DNA of 64,000 nucleotides from JAPPHA01 sp965220985 (GCA_965220985.1 OZ244854.1:2232001-2296000), one strand, 5' to 3'; shown: positions 1-9,500, counted from the first letter of the stretch. The notes: generated by a model not told the origin, from the sequence alone. Made by a program: numbers and translations.

Positions 1-1117
1 GACTGAAGTATGGATAGATGAGCAGGTGATAGTCTTTTTTGCCGGCCTTTTCGCTCCGTCTCTCCGACAGGTCTGCAACGATGGCATCCGCTTCCCGGCG
101 CAGGTCGCAAGGCAGTAATTCACGATATTCCTGCTGTCGCTCCCTGTGTTCCTTGTTCAACGCTGTCGTCGTGTTGAGGACAAGTCGGTGTCTGACCTTG
201 GCGGTTATCTCTCGCCATGAGGAAGCCATGTCCCAGAAATAGAGATACATCCTCGCCATTTCAGCGAAATCGAAATTGTTGATGTAGGGTGGTGACGTGA
301 CGACCAGATCGATCGTTCCGTCGTCAAGCTCAGCCATTCTCCCCGAAGATTTTGCGTGGATTTCGGCGGATGCGTCGCAAAATGCGGCTTCTTGGGTGTC
401 GCCTGCCATTGTCGTCATCACGCGCTCCAAGGCCGCCTGGGCGCTCAGCGCGCGTTTCCTTGATGTCGGAGCTTTGTAAATTCCGTCGGTCGCTGCGAAA
501 CAGCAGTGGTCCAGCATGCGAGACAGGACAAGAATGGCCAACGGATGCGATCCAAACCCGCACTCATCGAGTTCGTGTCGCGCCGAGAGCAGGCTGCGAA
601 GATCATCTTCAAGGAACATTTTCTCCAGAAACCTGGACGCCGAAGGTGACAAGGATGTGTCGCGTCCGTCAGTTGCACGCAAGCCCCGCGATATTGTTGA
701 ACGGATGCATTCCAGATCCGGCCAGTAAAAGTGGCTGTTGGCTTTTGCTTCGCTGATTATGGCGAAAAAAGGGTGGGGTTCGTACGCCACCGCCGAAAGA
801 CCGGAAAGCCGGGCAGTCAATGGAGCGGTTCCACATCCCGCAAATGGATCGAGCAACCGACCGGGACTTTTTCCTTTGCGTCCCTCCAAGGCAATCGATG
901 CATCGACAAATTCCGGCGAAAAACCCGCGATGAAGTTGAACCAACGATGCACCGGGCGTTGGCCTGTCGTCGTGTTCGTGGGCAGCTTGTCAATTGACGT
1001 TCGATCTGTAGATGCCTTGATGAGAGCCTCAAGTCCGAAGCGCTGACTCGTGCGGTGCGTTTTTTGTCCCATGGGTGGTTCGTTATTCGCAGAGTCCACT
1101 CGGGTCAACTTGACCAT
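1..1117 (-). CDS. DNA methyltransferase, N4-cytosine-type motif, 3' end outside window
   Basis: The minus strand is open from about 1117 to the left edge, so at least 372 codons are visible and the C-terminus is missing. Numbering from the ATG at 1117, the S-adenosylmethionine motif DPFAGCGT is at residues 90-97 and the catalytic motif TSPPY at about 274-278. The order motif I then motif IV, with roughly 180 residues between, suits an alpha- or gamma-like amino-methyltransferase, and TSPPY is the form common in N4-cytosine enzymes. A second ATG at 1072 is an equally possible start; neither has a convincing ribosome binding site. No restriction endonuclease is visible beside it, but the partner could lie beyond the left edge. 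A degraded paralogue of its N-terminal part lies at about 3735-3990. Its neighbours suggest a defence or modification role. The methyltransferase call is strong; the base specificity is inferred. Confidence 0.8.
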   Translation of the reverse strand, partial: MVKLTRVDSANNEPPMGQKTHRTSQRFGLEALIKASTDRTSIDKLPTNTTTGQRPVHRWFNFIAGFSPEFVDASIALEGRKGKSPGRLLDPFAGCGTAPLTARLSGLSAVAYEPHPFFAIISEAKANSHFYWPDLECIRSTISRGLRATDGRDTSLSPSASRFLEKMFLEDDLRSLLSARHELDECGFGSHPLAILVLSRMLDHCCFAATDGIYKAPTSRKRALSAQAALERVMTTMAGDTQEAAFCDASAEIHAKSSGRMAELDDGTIDLVVTSPPYINNFDFAEMARMYLYFWDMASSWREITAKVRHRLVLNTTTALNKEHRERQQEYRELLPCDLRREADAIVADLSERRSEKAGKKDYHLLIYPYFS

Positions 1118-1692
1118 GATACGTTTGCGTCGTCGGCAAGTTGAAACTGCCGGGCCGGGACACGGTCGATAGGCATCGACATCGGCTGAACCCCTTGGCT
1201 TGATCCGTTTTCGTGGTCGATACGCTCGGTCTTCCTGTTGGTCCCAGTTCCCGACTCTTCTCGACGGTTTCGGTGATCGAAGCATGATTTGCCAGACAAT
1301 GTCGGGCTCAAGGATGAGAAAACGTGCCGTCGTTCACCGAGGATCTGCCGAGTTTGAAAGGTTCATGGGCAATGATCGAGAAGTCCGGCGCATGAAACAA
1401 ATTTTTGCCCGGAGCGACTGTTTTCTCTATGCAAGGGTGGCGCAGAACCCGAAGAGATGGCAAGGCCAAACAGTCACGAACCAGCCCAGTCTCCTAACAA
1501 AACCATGTGCGCATGCCAGATGGCAATGCTGGGTTTGTCGATGGCGGGGAAGTAAAACGGGATTCAGGCGGTTTCGCGCGCTTCCAAAACACCGCCAATT
1601 CGTAGTGGCCTTCGGTAGAGTCAACGGTGCTGATGGAATCCGCTTTGTCCTCTGCAGTTGGCACATTGCGTCATGGAAGTAGGGTATGTTCG
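1118..1692. other. 575-base stretch without a supported gene
   Basis: Between the methyltransferase and abiEii I find no convincing gene. A 160-codon plus-strand frame (1200-1682) is open but has a composition rich in Arg, Trp and Cys, no start signal and no recognisable motif. The stretch carries one copy of a 77-base direct repeat at 1457-1533, matched at 4236-4312. This suggests it is part of an old duplicated or rearranged locus. Confidence 0.5.
1457..1533 (+). repeat. 77-base diverged direct repeat, copy 1
   Basis: This segment aligns without gaps to 4236-4312; by eye about three quarters of the bases match. Both copies begin ATGGCAAGG and contain AACAAAACC near the middle. The two copies flank the AbiE pair and lie in the same orientation as the two methyltransferase copies, so the whole block may be a decayed tandem duplication. 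Confidence 0.55.
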
Positions 1693-2544
1693 TTATCTGA
1701 GTCTCAGTGAACGCATCAAGGCTTCAACCTGACCAAAGGCGTCTCGCTGCCATTGTTCCGGGGTCCGACCTGCCAGGACATGAGTGTTTTTGACAAAGTT
1801 CCGAACACACGTCGGACCGAACCCATCGAGCTCATTGAATTTCTCATTGATAAAGCCAAATCCGGCTTTACCACTCTCTGTGTCCAGTATTGGTCGACAT
1901 GCGTCGGCAAGAGCATCAATGCCTCCGGGATAATTTCGAACGCAGTAGTAGACATCGTATGCGTCTTTTTGCTTGAGGCGCCCGTTTAACGCATGCCCCT
2001 TCATGGCCAACAGTGCAGGGATTGAACAAACGGTGATTTCGACACTGTTGTTTCCTCCGCCTGGCATCTTGCCCTTCACAGCGACAACTTCATTGTACCT
2101 GAGAGCCAGATCGACTCCGTCGGCTTTTTGGACAGCGAAGTCGCTGATGATTGGCGGAATGTTCTTCATCATTTCAGCTTTACGAGACATCAGGAAATCG
2201 ACGACGACGTCGACGGGCGGACCACCGCCTTCGACATGAACCCGTTTAGCGAGCTGGAATCTTCGTAGGTCACCGCGCTGCTCATAACCTTGACCAATGA
2301 GTTGCTCTACCAGCGACGCGTATTCTCCATCAGTTAGAGCTTCATGGTCCAGAGCAAGGTCGATGTCGATTGTCCCGATATGGGCCATGTCTTCAATTTC
2401 GATCAGTAGCCAGGGCACGGCACCACCAACAACCGCAAACTTCCCTCGATAGCTTCCCAATACTTGCCCAATCTCAACCAATGCAGACTTCACAGCGCTC
2501 GTGGTTCGGTTATCGTAGTCCGATGCGAGTTGTGGCTCAGGCAT
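1693..2544 (-). CDS. abiEii: AbiEii/AbiGii-family nucleotidyltransferase toxin
   Basis: This 283-residue protein has the nucleotidyltransferase signature of AbiEii toxins. It has GGAVPWLL near residue 41, TIDIDLALD about 20 residues later supplying the paired acidic residues, and VDVVVDFL supplying the likely third one. The C-terminal half has KGHALNGRLKQKDAYD, the Lys/Arg-Lys-Asp pattern typical of the family. In characterised AbiE systems the toxin transfers nucleotides and is bacteriostatic, and the system can act in abortive infection of phage. The ATG lies inside the end of abiEi (overlap ATGCCTGA, 8 bases), which indicates translational coupling with the antitoxin. All key residues appear intact, so I expect an active toxin. 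Confidence 0.85.
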   Translation of the reverse strand: MPEPQLASDYDNRTTSAVKSALVEIGQVLGSYRGKFAVVGGAVPWLLIEIEDMAHIGTIDIDLALDHEALTDGEYASLVEQLIGQGYEQRGDLRRFQLAKRVHVEGGGPPVDVVVDFLMSRKAEMMKNIPPIISDFAVQKADGVDLALRYNEVVAVKGKMPGGGNNSVEITVCSIPALLAMKGHALNGRLKQKDAYDVYYCVRNYPGGIDALADACRPILDTESGKAGFGFINEKFNELDGFGPTCVRNFVKNTHVLAGRTPEQWQRDAFGQVEALMRSLRLR

Positions 2545-3628
2545 TATCTGTGCCCCACTTCAGGAGTCTTGATCTGAGGTAGTCGGCTGCCTCTTTACCA
2601 CGCTCTCCTTGGAGGGCCAGGTCGAGATAGGTCTGGACCGGACTGGTGCAGGTTTGGTCGCTTTCTAGCCTTACGCTCTCATCCAAAATGTCTCTGTCGT
2701 CTAGTACGAAAACGTGAACGTTGCCCCCCGATGAACTTTTTTCCAAGCGCAGGGCTTCCTTTAGCCGTGCCTCGCCGTATGCGTCGGCATAAAGCATGGT
2801 GTCGCTGTAGCGGGCGTACGGAGCCAACCACTCCGCAGCCGAAAAGGAGGCAAGAGTCAGATCTGGTCGAACCGGAGAGTCCTTCATCAACTCTTGCAGG
2901 GTCCTTGTCATCCGTTCTCCATGCAGAGTCGTGTAGAACTCACGCCGAACTCCAGCAGGTTTTTCGTACGCGGCCAGCCACTCGTCCAAAATTTGATCTG
3001 GGTCACGCAAGAAGAATCCATCTTGGTTGACGCAGCCGATTTCGCGATCCAGCAACGCTCTTCGAATGTTGCTGATGTGTCCAATGCTCACGCCAGTTTT
3101 TTCCGCCAATTCGGTTACACGCCATGTCTGGGCGGGGTCTGCCAAGATCGCTTTCAACACTCGCGCCGACTTTGGTTTGAACAGAGATTTCAGTCCTTTC
3201 CGTTCAGACGCAGGCTTGTTGGGCACCTCGCGTTCGACGAAGACACCGTTGAACGTGATCCGGGCATTCCCTTCAAGGTCCAAATAGCCAATGCCGTGTT
3301 CTTCGCAGATTGAGCGAGAGGCGGGGGAAAGGTAAGTAGAAATCAGAACGCCGGTAGCATCGATGTCCAGGTGGTCCAAGGTGTGTGCCAATCGTAAGGC
3401 GGCCATTCTCGCGTGCCTTGGTTGGACACTCGATTTCACCTCACATATCAACCGATGGCCTTCGTTCCCGACAGTGACTATAGCAAGGAAATCGATTTCT
3501 TGACCGTCTATCCTGGGACGTTCCTGTATCGTGATATCCTCAACTATCGGGACCTGCCGCATCGTGCTGACGAGCAGTTCGGCGGCCCTCAATTCTTGGG
3601 ATCTCACGTTTTCAGTTAGTTTCACCAT
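2537..3628 (-). CDS. abiEi: AbiEi-family antitoxin and autorepressor with a nuclease-like N-terminal domain
   Basis: This 363-residue protein lies directly upstream of and overlaps abiEii, the usual order for type IV AbiE pairs. A winged-helix DNA-binding segment is seen at about 165-205 (VTELAEKTGVSIGHISNIRR). The C-terminal third resembles the AbiEi antitoxin domain. Residues about 40-75 (EIDFLAIVTVGNEG...CEVKSS) have the Asp...Glu-x-Lys spacing of the PD-(D/E)XK nuclease fold, so the N-terminus may be a nuclease-like or vestigial nuclease domain; this is inference. The ATG at 3628 lies inside a palindrome (TTTCACCCTATGGTGAAA on the coding strand) and no ribosome binding site precedes it. 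That fits autorepression and possibly a leaderless message. Base composition is more AT-rich than the core genes. Confidence 0.8.
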   Translation of the reverse strand: MVKLTENVRSQELRAAELLVSTMRQVPIVEDITIQERPRIDGQEIDFLAIVTVGNEGHRLICEVKSSVQPRHARMAALRLAHTLDHLDIDATGVLISTYLSPASRSICEEHGIGYLDLEGNARITFNGVFVEREVPNKPASERKGLKSLFKPKSARVLKAILADPAQTWRVTELAEKTGVSIGHISNIRRALLDREIGCVNQDGFFLRDPDQILDEWLAAYEKPAGVRREFYTTLHGERMTRTLQELMKDSPVRPDLTLASFSAAEWLAPYARYSDTMLYADAYGEARLKEALRLEKSSSGGNVHVFVLDDRDILDESVRLESDQTCTSPVQTYLDLALQGERGKEAADYLRSRLLKWGTDNA

Positions 3629-3722
3629 AGGGTGAAAATATCGAATCCACTGAAAATGTCAATAAAGTTTCATCAGAACAGCTAATTTCACAATTTGGTG
3701 AAAACACTTAATTTGGTGAAAA
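3620..3722 (-). promoter_or_regulatory. abiE promoter and three GTGAAA-type operators
   Basis: On the minus strand a -35 TTGACA (3662-3657) and a -10 TATTTT (3640-3635) are 16 bases apart. The predicted transcription start falls on or next to the A of the abiEi ATG at 3628. A palindrome TTTCACC/GGTGAAA spans the start codon (about 3620-3637). A second, TTTCAC-6-GTGAAA, is at 3686-3703. The box AATTTGGTGAAAA occurs twice, at 3692-3704 and 3710-3722, 18 bases apart. This is a good candidate for the site bound by AbiEi. Confidence 0.6.
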
Positions 3723-3734
3723 TGCTCTTTCGGG

Positions 3735-3990
3735 GGCTCAAGCCATGAAATGGAAGCATGTTTGCCCACAGTGCGTTTGGATCCCGCACCCGGTTGGTCG
3801 TATTTTTTTAACGCGTCATTCCAAGATGGCCGACGCTTCGTCAAACACCGGCCAAAATCCCGAGATGAAGTTGAGCCAAGATTAGACCAGGTTCTGGCTT
3901 ATCGTTATGTTCGTTGGCACCTTGTCAATTGACATTCGTTCGACAGATGCTTCGAAAAGGGCCCGAAGACCAAAGCGTTGACTCGTACAG
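3735..3990 (-). pseudogene. Remnant of a second DNA methyltransferase (N-terminal part)
   Basis: Reading the minus strand from 3986, the segment TSQRFGLRALFEASVERMSI matches TSQRFGLEALIKASTDRTSI of the methyltransferase at the left edge. It continues through DKVPTNITI (DKLPTNTTT there) and SWLNFISGFWP (HRWFNFIAGFSP there). A stop codon interrupts it after NLV and another after ILE, and the frame then breaks before the DPFAGCGT motif, of which only DPNA is left. No ATG or downstream catalytic motif remains. This is a decayed paralogue, in the same orientation as the intact gene, separated from it by the AbiE pair. Confidence 0.7.
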
Positions 3991-4235
3991 CGCGCCTTAT
4001 GGGGGCATCGTGGTAGGGCAAGGAACATCGCGTCCTAAAACCGCTCTTCTCGGCTCCTGGACCGATAGAGCGCGGTGAGGGAGTAGAACAGACACAGGAT
4101 GTTCTGTCCGCGATCCAGTTCAGCAACGACGAGTGTCCGCAGGTCGTCAGAATTACCTCGCGCTTGCGGCAGCACGAAGGAGTTCACCTGAAGCGATTGC
4201 CGTTCACAAAGTCGGGTTTCGTCATGACTGAAGCG

Positions 4236-4312
4236 ATGGCAAGGTCAAACAGTCGCGACCCAACCCGGCTTCAAAACAAAACCCCGGGCGCATACCAAAT
4301 GGCAGAGGCGGG
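4236..4312 (+). repeat. 77-base diverged direct repeat, copy 2
   Basis: Ungapped counterpart of 1457-1533. Bases 4236-4254 (ATGGCAAGGTCAAACAGTC) differ from copy 1 at one position. Upstream of each copy lies methyltransferase N-terminal sequence, but the spacing differs (about 410 bases in copy 1, about 250 here), so material was lost or gained after duplication. Confidence 0.55.
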
Positions 4313-4616
4313 TCCGGGGTGTACGCCTTGGAGATGCCACACCAGCCTGCAGGCGTCAATATTCTCCGCGATATTTTCTTGGGCGAAGTTCTCCGTCCAT
4401 CAGTTTCTGCCAGACTCCGGCCGCCGCCGCTTCCGACGCAGGCTCCAGAATTGCGCCTCGATCGTCGTGGCGACGCAACGGGTAAAATGCCGCAGGCAAA
4501 AAAAATTGCAATGCTCGGGACTTGTCATTAGTGTTGATCTCGCAAGCGACAGCAGTGGATGGATTTCGGTCTCCGCTGTCGTGTGACAAGTGAAGGTCAA
4601 TGAGAGGAATTAAGTC

Positions 4617-4817
4617 ATGAGCAATACGGCAGATCGCATCATGGATCTCGTCGAGGAGGCCCTCGGAAGGCGTGACGTGACCATGGATGATCTCACTTCG
4701 GTCGACAAAGTCGCCGTGGTGAAGAAAATCGAGAACGAGTTCGGTGTATCGATCCTCAACCGAGACGACCTCAATATCCAAACCATGGCGGACGTCGTCA
4801 ACTTGATTGACGGTTGA
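4617..4817 (+). CDS. Free-standing acyl carrier protein
   Basis: This 66-residue protein has the size and helical pattern of an acyl carrier protein. The phosphopantetheine serine is inferred as Ser28 in LTSVDKVAVV, which aligns with the usual DSLDxVELV. It is followed by KKIENEFGVSI (helix II region) and a C-terminal helix ADVVNLIDG. Asp before the serine is replaced by Thr, so it is a divergent, specialised ACP rather than the fatty-acid AcpP. It has a ribosome binding site (GAGAGGA) before the ATG. It lies on the PKS strand about 1.7 kb upstream, with a frameshifted phosphopantetheinyl transferase between. This suggests it serves the PKS, perhaps as the acceptor missing from the PKS's second module. 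That link is inference. Confidence 0.75.
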   Translation: MSNTADRIMDLVEEALGRRDVTMDDLTSVDKVAVVKKIENEFGVSILNRDDLNIQTMADVVNLIDG

Positions 4818-4829
4818 ACCATTGTCGCT

Positions 4830-4864
4830 CATCAGCCCCGGGCATCCGAACCCGAGGGCTGATG
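4830..4864 (+). terminator. Strong hairpin after the acyl carrier protein gene
   Basis: CATCAGCCCCGGG (4830-4842) pairs with CCCGAGGGCTGATG (4851-4864), giving 13 base pairs with one bulged A and an 8-base loop. It starts 12 bases after the ACP stop codon. There is no T-run after it, so it may work as a factor-dependent terminator or an RNA-stabilising 3' end rather than a classical intrinsic terminator. Confidence 0.5.
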
Positions 4865-5138
4865 TGCGGACACGGCTTTGACCATCTGTCCATTCGACAG
4901 CGGTGTCGACTTTGCCCGCGGTCAGGACGAGCGATACCTGCACGATGACACTGCCAGATTGACTGGCATTTGAACGCCAATATGGCCTCTGCATCGCGGG
5001 TCAACACCACCTCCTCAAACTGGCACAGGCCGCGGCAGATCCCGCGACTAAGGTCTTCGTTGCCGGGGTGCCGTGAGACTACCGGCCTGTCACCCTGTCC
5101 AGACCGTGAGCGCAAGGATTAGCCGCGTATGGCAGCGC

Positions 5139-5871
5139 TCAGTCCAGTTCTCGGGCAAAAGCTGCCGAAAAACGCACGTTTCCAATGTTCTGCACGCGCC
5201 ATCGGATCGAAGGAGTTCCCGGAAAACTGAATTCGGCGGCACAATCGCCCGGAATCAGGACGGGGGAAATTCGAGTTCCGCGGTGTCCATCGACAAACCG
5301 TCACCGACCGCTTTGACCAACGCCTCCTTGAAGGTCCACAGGCGGCAAAACAGTTTGACCTTGTCGAGCCATTTGCTCGTTCGAGTGCCCCTTGCTCATT
5401 TGGCGCGAACAGTAAATCCGCATAACCCTCCTGTTTGCGATCAAGTGATCGTTCCTCGACATCCACGCCGATGCGGGCCTTGGAGGCGCCAGCATTCGGG
5501 CCGTTTCGGCTGCTATGGCTGACATTGAAGGCGGACTGCGTTGGGGTGCCGGCGACGGCGGCGACGGGCTTGCCGAATCTTGTCGAAGCAATCGAAAGGT
5601 CGTCATTGCTGCCCCCGACTTGCGGCAGGGATTCGATCGAAGAGCGAAGCGGCGCGGAACGGCACAAGGTGAACTGGCGGCAAGATTGAGCATGCCGGAA
5701 CCGACGTCGACGCTCGAGTTCGCCATCGTCGATCCAGCCCAATGCTTCCTTTTTCCGAGAGGCATTCGGCGACAGATCTAGGCGGACGATCGGGTCCTCC
5801 CCGGCCTCCTTCATGGGGTGCCGGAGCATTGCATTGAATCCAGTCAACTGAGAAGCGTCCAAGATGCGCAA
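5139..5871 (-). pseudogene. Sfp-type 4'-phosphopantetheinyl transferase, frameshifted
   Basis: The intact family activates ACP domains by adding phosphopantetheine. On the minus strand, residues 1 to about 190 of the first frame carry LERRRRFRHAQSCRQF, FGKPV, FNVSHS and IGVDVEE, all family motifs. The reading then has to change frame to pick up RLWTFKEALVKAVGDGLSM (the W-x-x-KEA-x-x-K signature) and again to finish WRVQNIGNVRFSAAFAREL before TGA at 5141-5139. At least two indels are therefore needed. The motifs themselves are well kept, so the decay is recent, or the indels are assembly errors. It lies between the stand-alone ACP and the PKS, opposite in strand, and was probably their activating enzyme. 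If truly broken, another transferase elsewhere must serve the PKS. Confidence 0.75.
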
Positions 5872-6565
5872 CGATATTGGAGCGATACGACCGCGGCGGT
5901 TGATGATCCCAACTTGAGTCGTGTCAGGTCAGCAAGGCCCCCAGTCCGAATACAGTGTTGATTGCGGGCTGTTTGAATGTGTAGGTTGAGACGACGAGAA
6001 CGGAGATTTTTTCGTTCGGCGAGGGGGCTGAAGGTGGGTTGATGAAGACCGAACACGACGTGAAGCCCCGGGCGGTGAATCATCTTGACTTGGGAACTGC
6101 ACCGCTGCCGTCGGAGCCATCTGAACCTGAAGAGCATCTTGAACTCATGCATGATCGGGTCGTCCATCGCTGGTGGCCGACTGTTGGACGCATTGACGAG
6201 GTTCTCGAAGCATCTGGCCGTTTCGTAAGGGACACTGCAATCCGCCGCGCTTCTGTCTTGCCGATCCGGGGTTCTGCCGGGGAGGTGTGCGGCTTTCGCA
6301 AGAGACATTTCTCGCATCGAGGCAGTCGCCTGACCCGCCGGGTGAGCGGCTCATGTGAAGGAACAGTCGATTGTCGTTTTCACGGCATGAGGTGCGGCGA
6401 CTCACGCACCGTGGTTTTTCTTTTTCTGCTGTTGCTGTCTCTGGTTGCGTGCTGCAAGCGGCCTGAAACCGTCAAGGGTTGCGATCAGTTTCGATTGTTT
6501 CCGTTGTCGTGATGGATGCACGTGGCCCGAACGGCGCTCGGGCGCATGATCAGGCGAGGAGCCAC
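5872..6565. other. 694-base region upstream of the PKS without a clear gene
   Basis: Several frames are open in both directions (for example 6039-6512 plus and 5844-6317 minus) but none shows a recognisable domain. The PKS promoter should be here or just upstream; I cannot pick out a convincing -35/-10 pair. The only protein-like signal is a short lipoprotein-like frame at 6387-6512. Confidence 0.4.
6387..6512 (+). CDS. Possible very small lipoprotein-like peptide (doubtful)
   Basis: The 41-residue frame has Arg at position 2, a run of about 14 hydrophobic residues (VVFLFLLLLSLV) and then AC, which looks like a type II signal with a lipobox (LVAC). No good ribosome binding site is visible and the frame runs to just before the PKS start. 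It may be a chance hydrophobic frame. Only a conserved homologue or proteomic evidence would make it real. Confidence 0.15.
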   Translation: MRCGDSRTVVFLFLLLLSLVACCKRPETVKGCDQFRLFPLS

Positions 6566-9500
6566 ATGATTGACACGCCAATAGCGATTGTCGGCATGGC
6601 CTGCCGGTTTCCGCACGCCGATGGTCTCGGCGCGTTCTGGCGCCTGCTGGAAGCGGGCGAAAACGGTGTGATCGAAGGGGAACCTGGTTCCGGTATCGGT
6701 CGCATCGGCACGATGTTTTCCAAGGGAGAGGGTGGGCTGCGAGCTTGTCGGTTCGGTGGCTACATCGACGACCTTGACCTGTTCGACGCCGCCTTCTTCC
6801 ATATTTCTCCTATCGAGGCACGGTTTCTGGATCCCCAGCAGCGGATGATGCTTGAGACCTGTTGGCGCGCACTCGAAGATGCTGGCATCAATCCGGATCT
6901 TTTGAAAGGCAGTCATACCGGTGTTTATGCAGGGATCAGCATTAACGAATATCGCGGGCTGATCCTCGAGCGCACTCGGCCCGACGAGCCTGCCGCCAGC
7001 CTCTATTCCGTGTCCGGAACAGCCTTGAACACCGCAATCGGTCGGGTTGCCTACACGCTTGGACTCGAAGGTCCGGCGTTTGCAGTGGATACCGCCTGCT
7101 CGTCTTCCTTGGTTGCGATCAATCAGGCAATTGCTGGCCTTCAGCGTGGCGAAACGGACCTGGCTTTGGCCGGAGGCGTGCACGCGATGTTCTCCGGGCG
7201 ACTGCACGAGATTCGCGCCATATCCGGAATGATCTCGCCGGATGGTCGCTGCGCTGCATTTGATGCCGCGGCCAACGGTTACGTGCGCGGCGAGGGTTGC
7301 GGAATCGTCGTTCTCAAGCGCCTTGAGGATGCTGAAGCCTGTGGCGACCGCATTTGGGCGGTTGTTCGGGGGTGCGCGGTGAACCAGGACGGCGCGAGTT
7401 CGGGGATGACCGTGCCAAATGGGGCGGCACAAGAAAAAGTGATTGCGGCCGCGTTGCAACGAGCCGGGTTCCAGCCTTCCGACGTGGATTATCTCGAGGC
7501 TCACGGGACGGGCACAGCGGTTGGTGACCCAATCGAAGCGCGGGCGGCCGGCAAGGCCTACGGTCGGGGGCGGGACCCGGACCGTCCCCTGTTGATGGGT
7601 TCGGTCAAGACCAACATCGGCCATCTCGAAGCGGCAGCGGGCGTCGCCGGAGTGATCAAGACCGTGCTGGCCATGAACCGGGGTGTCATCCCGAGGCACC
7701 TCCATTTTCGAGAACCAAGTCCCAAAATCGACTGGGATCAGTTGCCCATCAAGGTGACTGCTACGCAGACGAACTGGCCGCATGTTCCAAGGACCCCGCC
7801 TCGAGCAGGTGTCAGCAGCTACGGTTGGTCCGGAACCAATGCCCATATCGTGCTGGAAGGATACGGTGACCGACAGCATGATCCTGATCGCGGGCCGGAC
7901 TTTGGCCCCTCTGGACCACCGCATGTCATCACGCTTTCGCAGTCCGCTGCGGGTGAACAGGTGCTGGAGGCGGAACATCATCCACGCAGGACACGCCTGC
8001 TGCCACTCTCCGGAAGATCGCGCGATGTCCTTCGCGAACTTGCAGAGCGACACTTGTCATGGCTCGACGAACGTGCCGACATCTTTGCCGCTGGCGACAG
8101 CGACACGGATCTGCTCGCCGACATGGCCTGGACGGCCGCTGCCGGGCGCAGCCATTTCGACAACCGGACTGCCGTGGTGTTCCAGGACGCTGCCTCCCTG
8201 CGTGCGGGGCTGCGACTGTTCTGCGAAGCGGACGAGGCAGAAACGGCTCCGGTGGTCACGAAAGTCGCTTTTGCCTTTACGGGTCAGGCCAGCCAATGGC
8301 CCGGGATGGGCGAGGCGCTGTACGCCAGCGAACCGGTGTTTCGGGCCGTGCTTGACCGGTGCGATGCCGTTCTTGCCGACGACAGGGGCTCCTCGCTGCT
8401 GGACGTGATGTTCGCGAGACCAGGGGCTTCGGGCGATCTCAATGATCCGCAATGGGTGCTGCCGGCGATTTATGCGCTCGAGTGTGCCCTGACCGAGTTG
8501 TGGACGAGTCTCGGCGTGCGACCCGATGTCGTGGTCGGCCACAGCTTGGGTGAAATCGCGGCTGCGCACGCGGCTGGCGTTTTCAGTCTTGAGGACGGGC
8601 TGCGCTTTGCTGCGGCCCGGGGAGAACTCATCGGAGGACTTTCCGGCGAAGGGGCCATGGCGGCCGTCTTTGCACCGGCCTCGCGAGTGGCTGAAGCAGT
8701 GGACGCGCACAATGCCAAGTGCGCCGCCGACATCGGTCTTTGCGTCGCGGTGGACAACGGCACTCATCAGGTCGTGAGCGGTCCGGCGGAACAGATCGGT
8801 GCGTTTGTCGAGGCCCAGGAAGCTCAAGGGCTGCGGGTTGCGCGGCTGCGCAAGAGCCCCGCCTATCACAGCGCCATGGTCGAACCTGCGCTGGATGCGC
8901 TTGAAGTTGCTCTGTCTGGAACGGTTTTCAGTCCTCCGTCGATCACCTTCGTCAGCAATCGGACCGGCTGCGCGCTGGATGCGGGTGAAGTGCCCGATGC
9001 GACCTATTGGCGGCGCCAGGCACGCGAACCGGTCGCCTTTCAAACCTGTGTCGAGACGCTGGCGGAGATGGGCGTCGACGGAATCATCGAGATGGGCCCC
9101 CATGCCGTGCTGGGGCCGCTGATTGCGATGACATGGCCGGAGGACGAAGGGTTTGCGCCGCCAGTGACTCTTTCGAGCCTGCGGCGCCCGGCGAGAGATG
9201 AAGAACCGCCGCAAGCGGGAAGTGGCGGCGGGTTCGTCGAGGCGGTCGCCGGCGCCTATGAAGCAGGGCTTTCACTCCGTTTCGACGGGCTCTTTGCTGG
9301 CGAAAGGCGTCGCCGGATTGCCCTGCCGGGCTATCCTTTCGAGCGCAAGCGCTACTGGGTCGACGGAAACAGACGGCGGTCGGAGATCGGCCATCCCTTG
9401 TTGGGCACCCGGCACGAATCGGCGAATGGAGGAATTGCATTCGATACCGAAGTGTTTCCGACGGACCCGAAATGGCTCCAGGACCACCGGGTCTTTGGTC

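Noticed and set aside
5844..6317. 157-codon minus-strand frame between the transferase pseudogene and the PKS
   Set aside because: No motif, abnormal composition and overlapping open frames on the other strand; probably non-coding.
6485..8053. 522-codon open frame on the minus strand opposite the first KS and AT linker
   Set aside because: It is a GC-rich shadow of the PKS: no motif, no start signal, and the plus strand has perfect domain matches.
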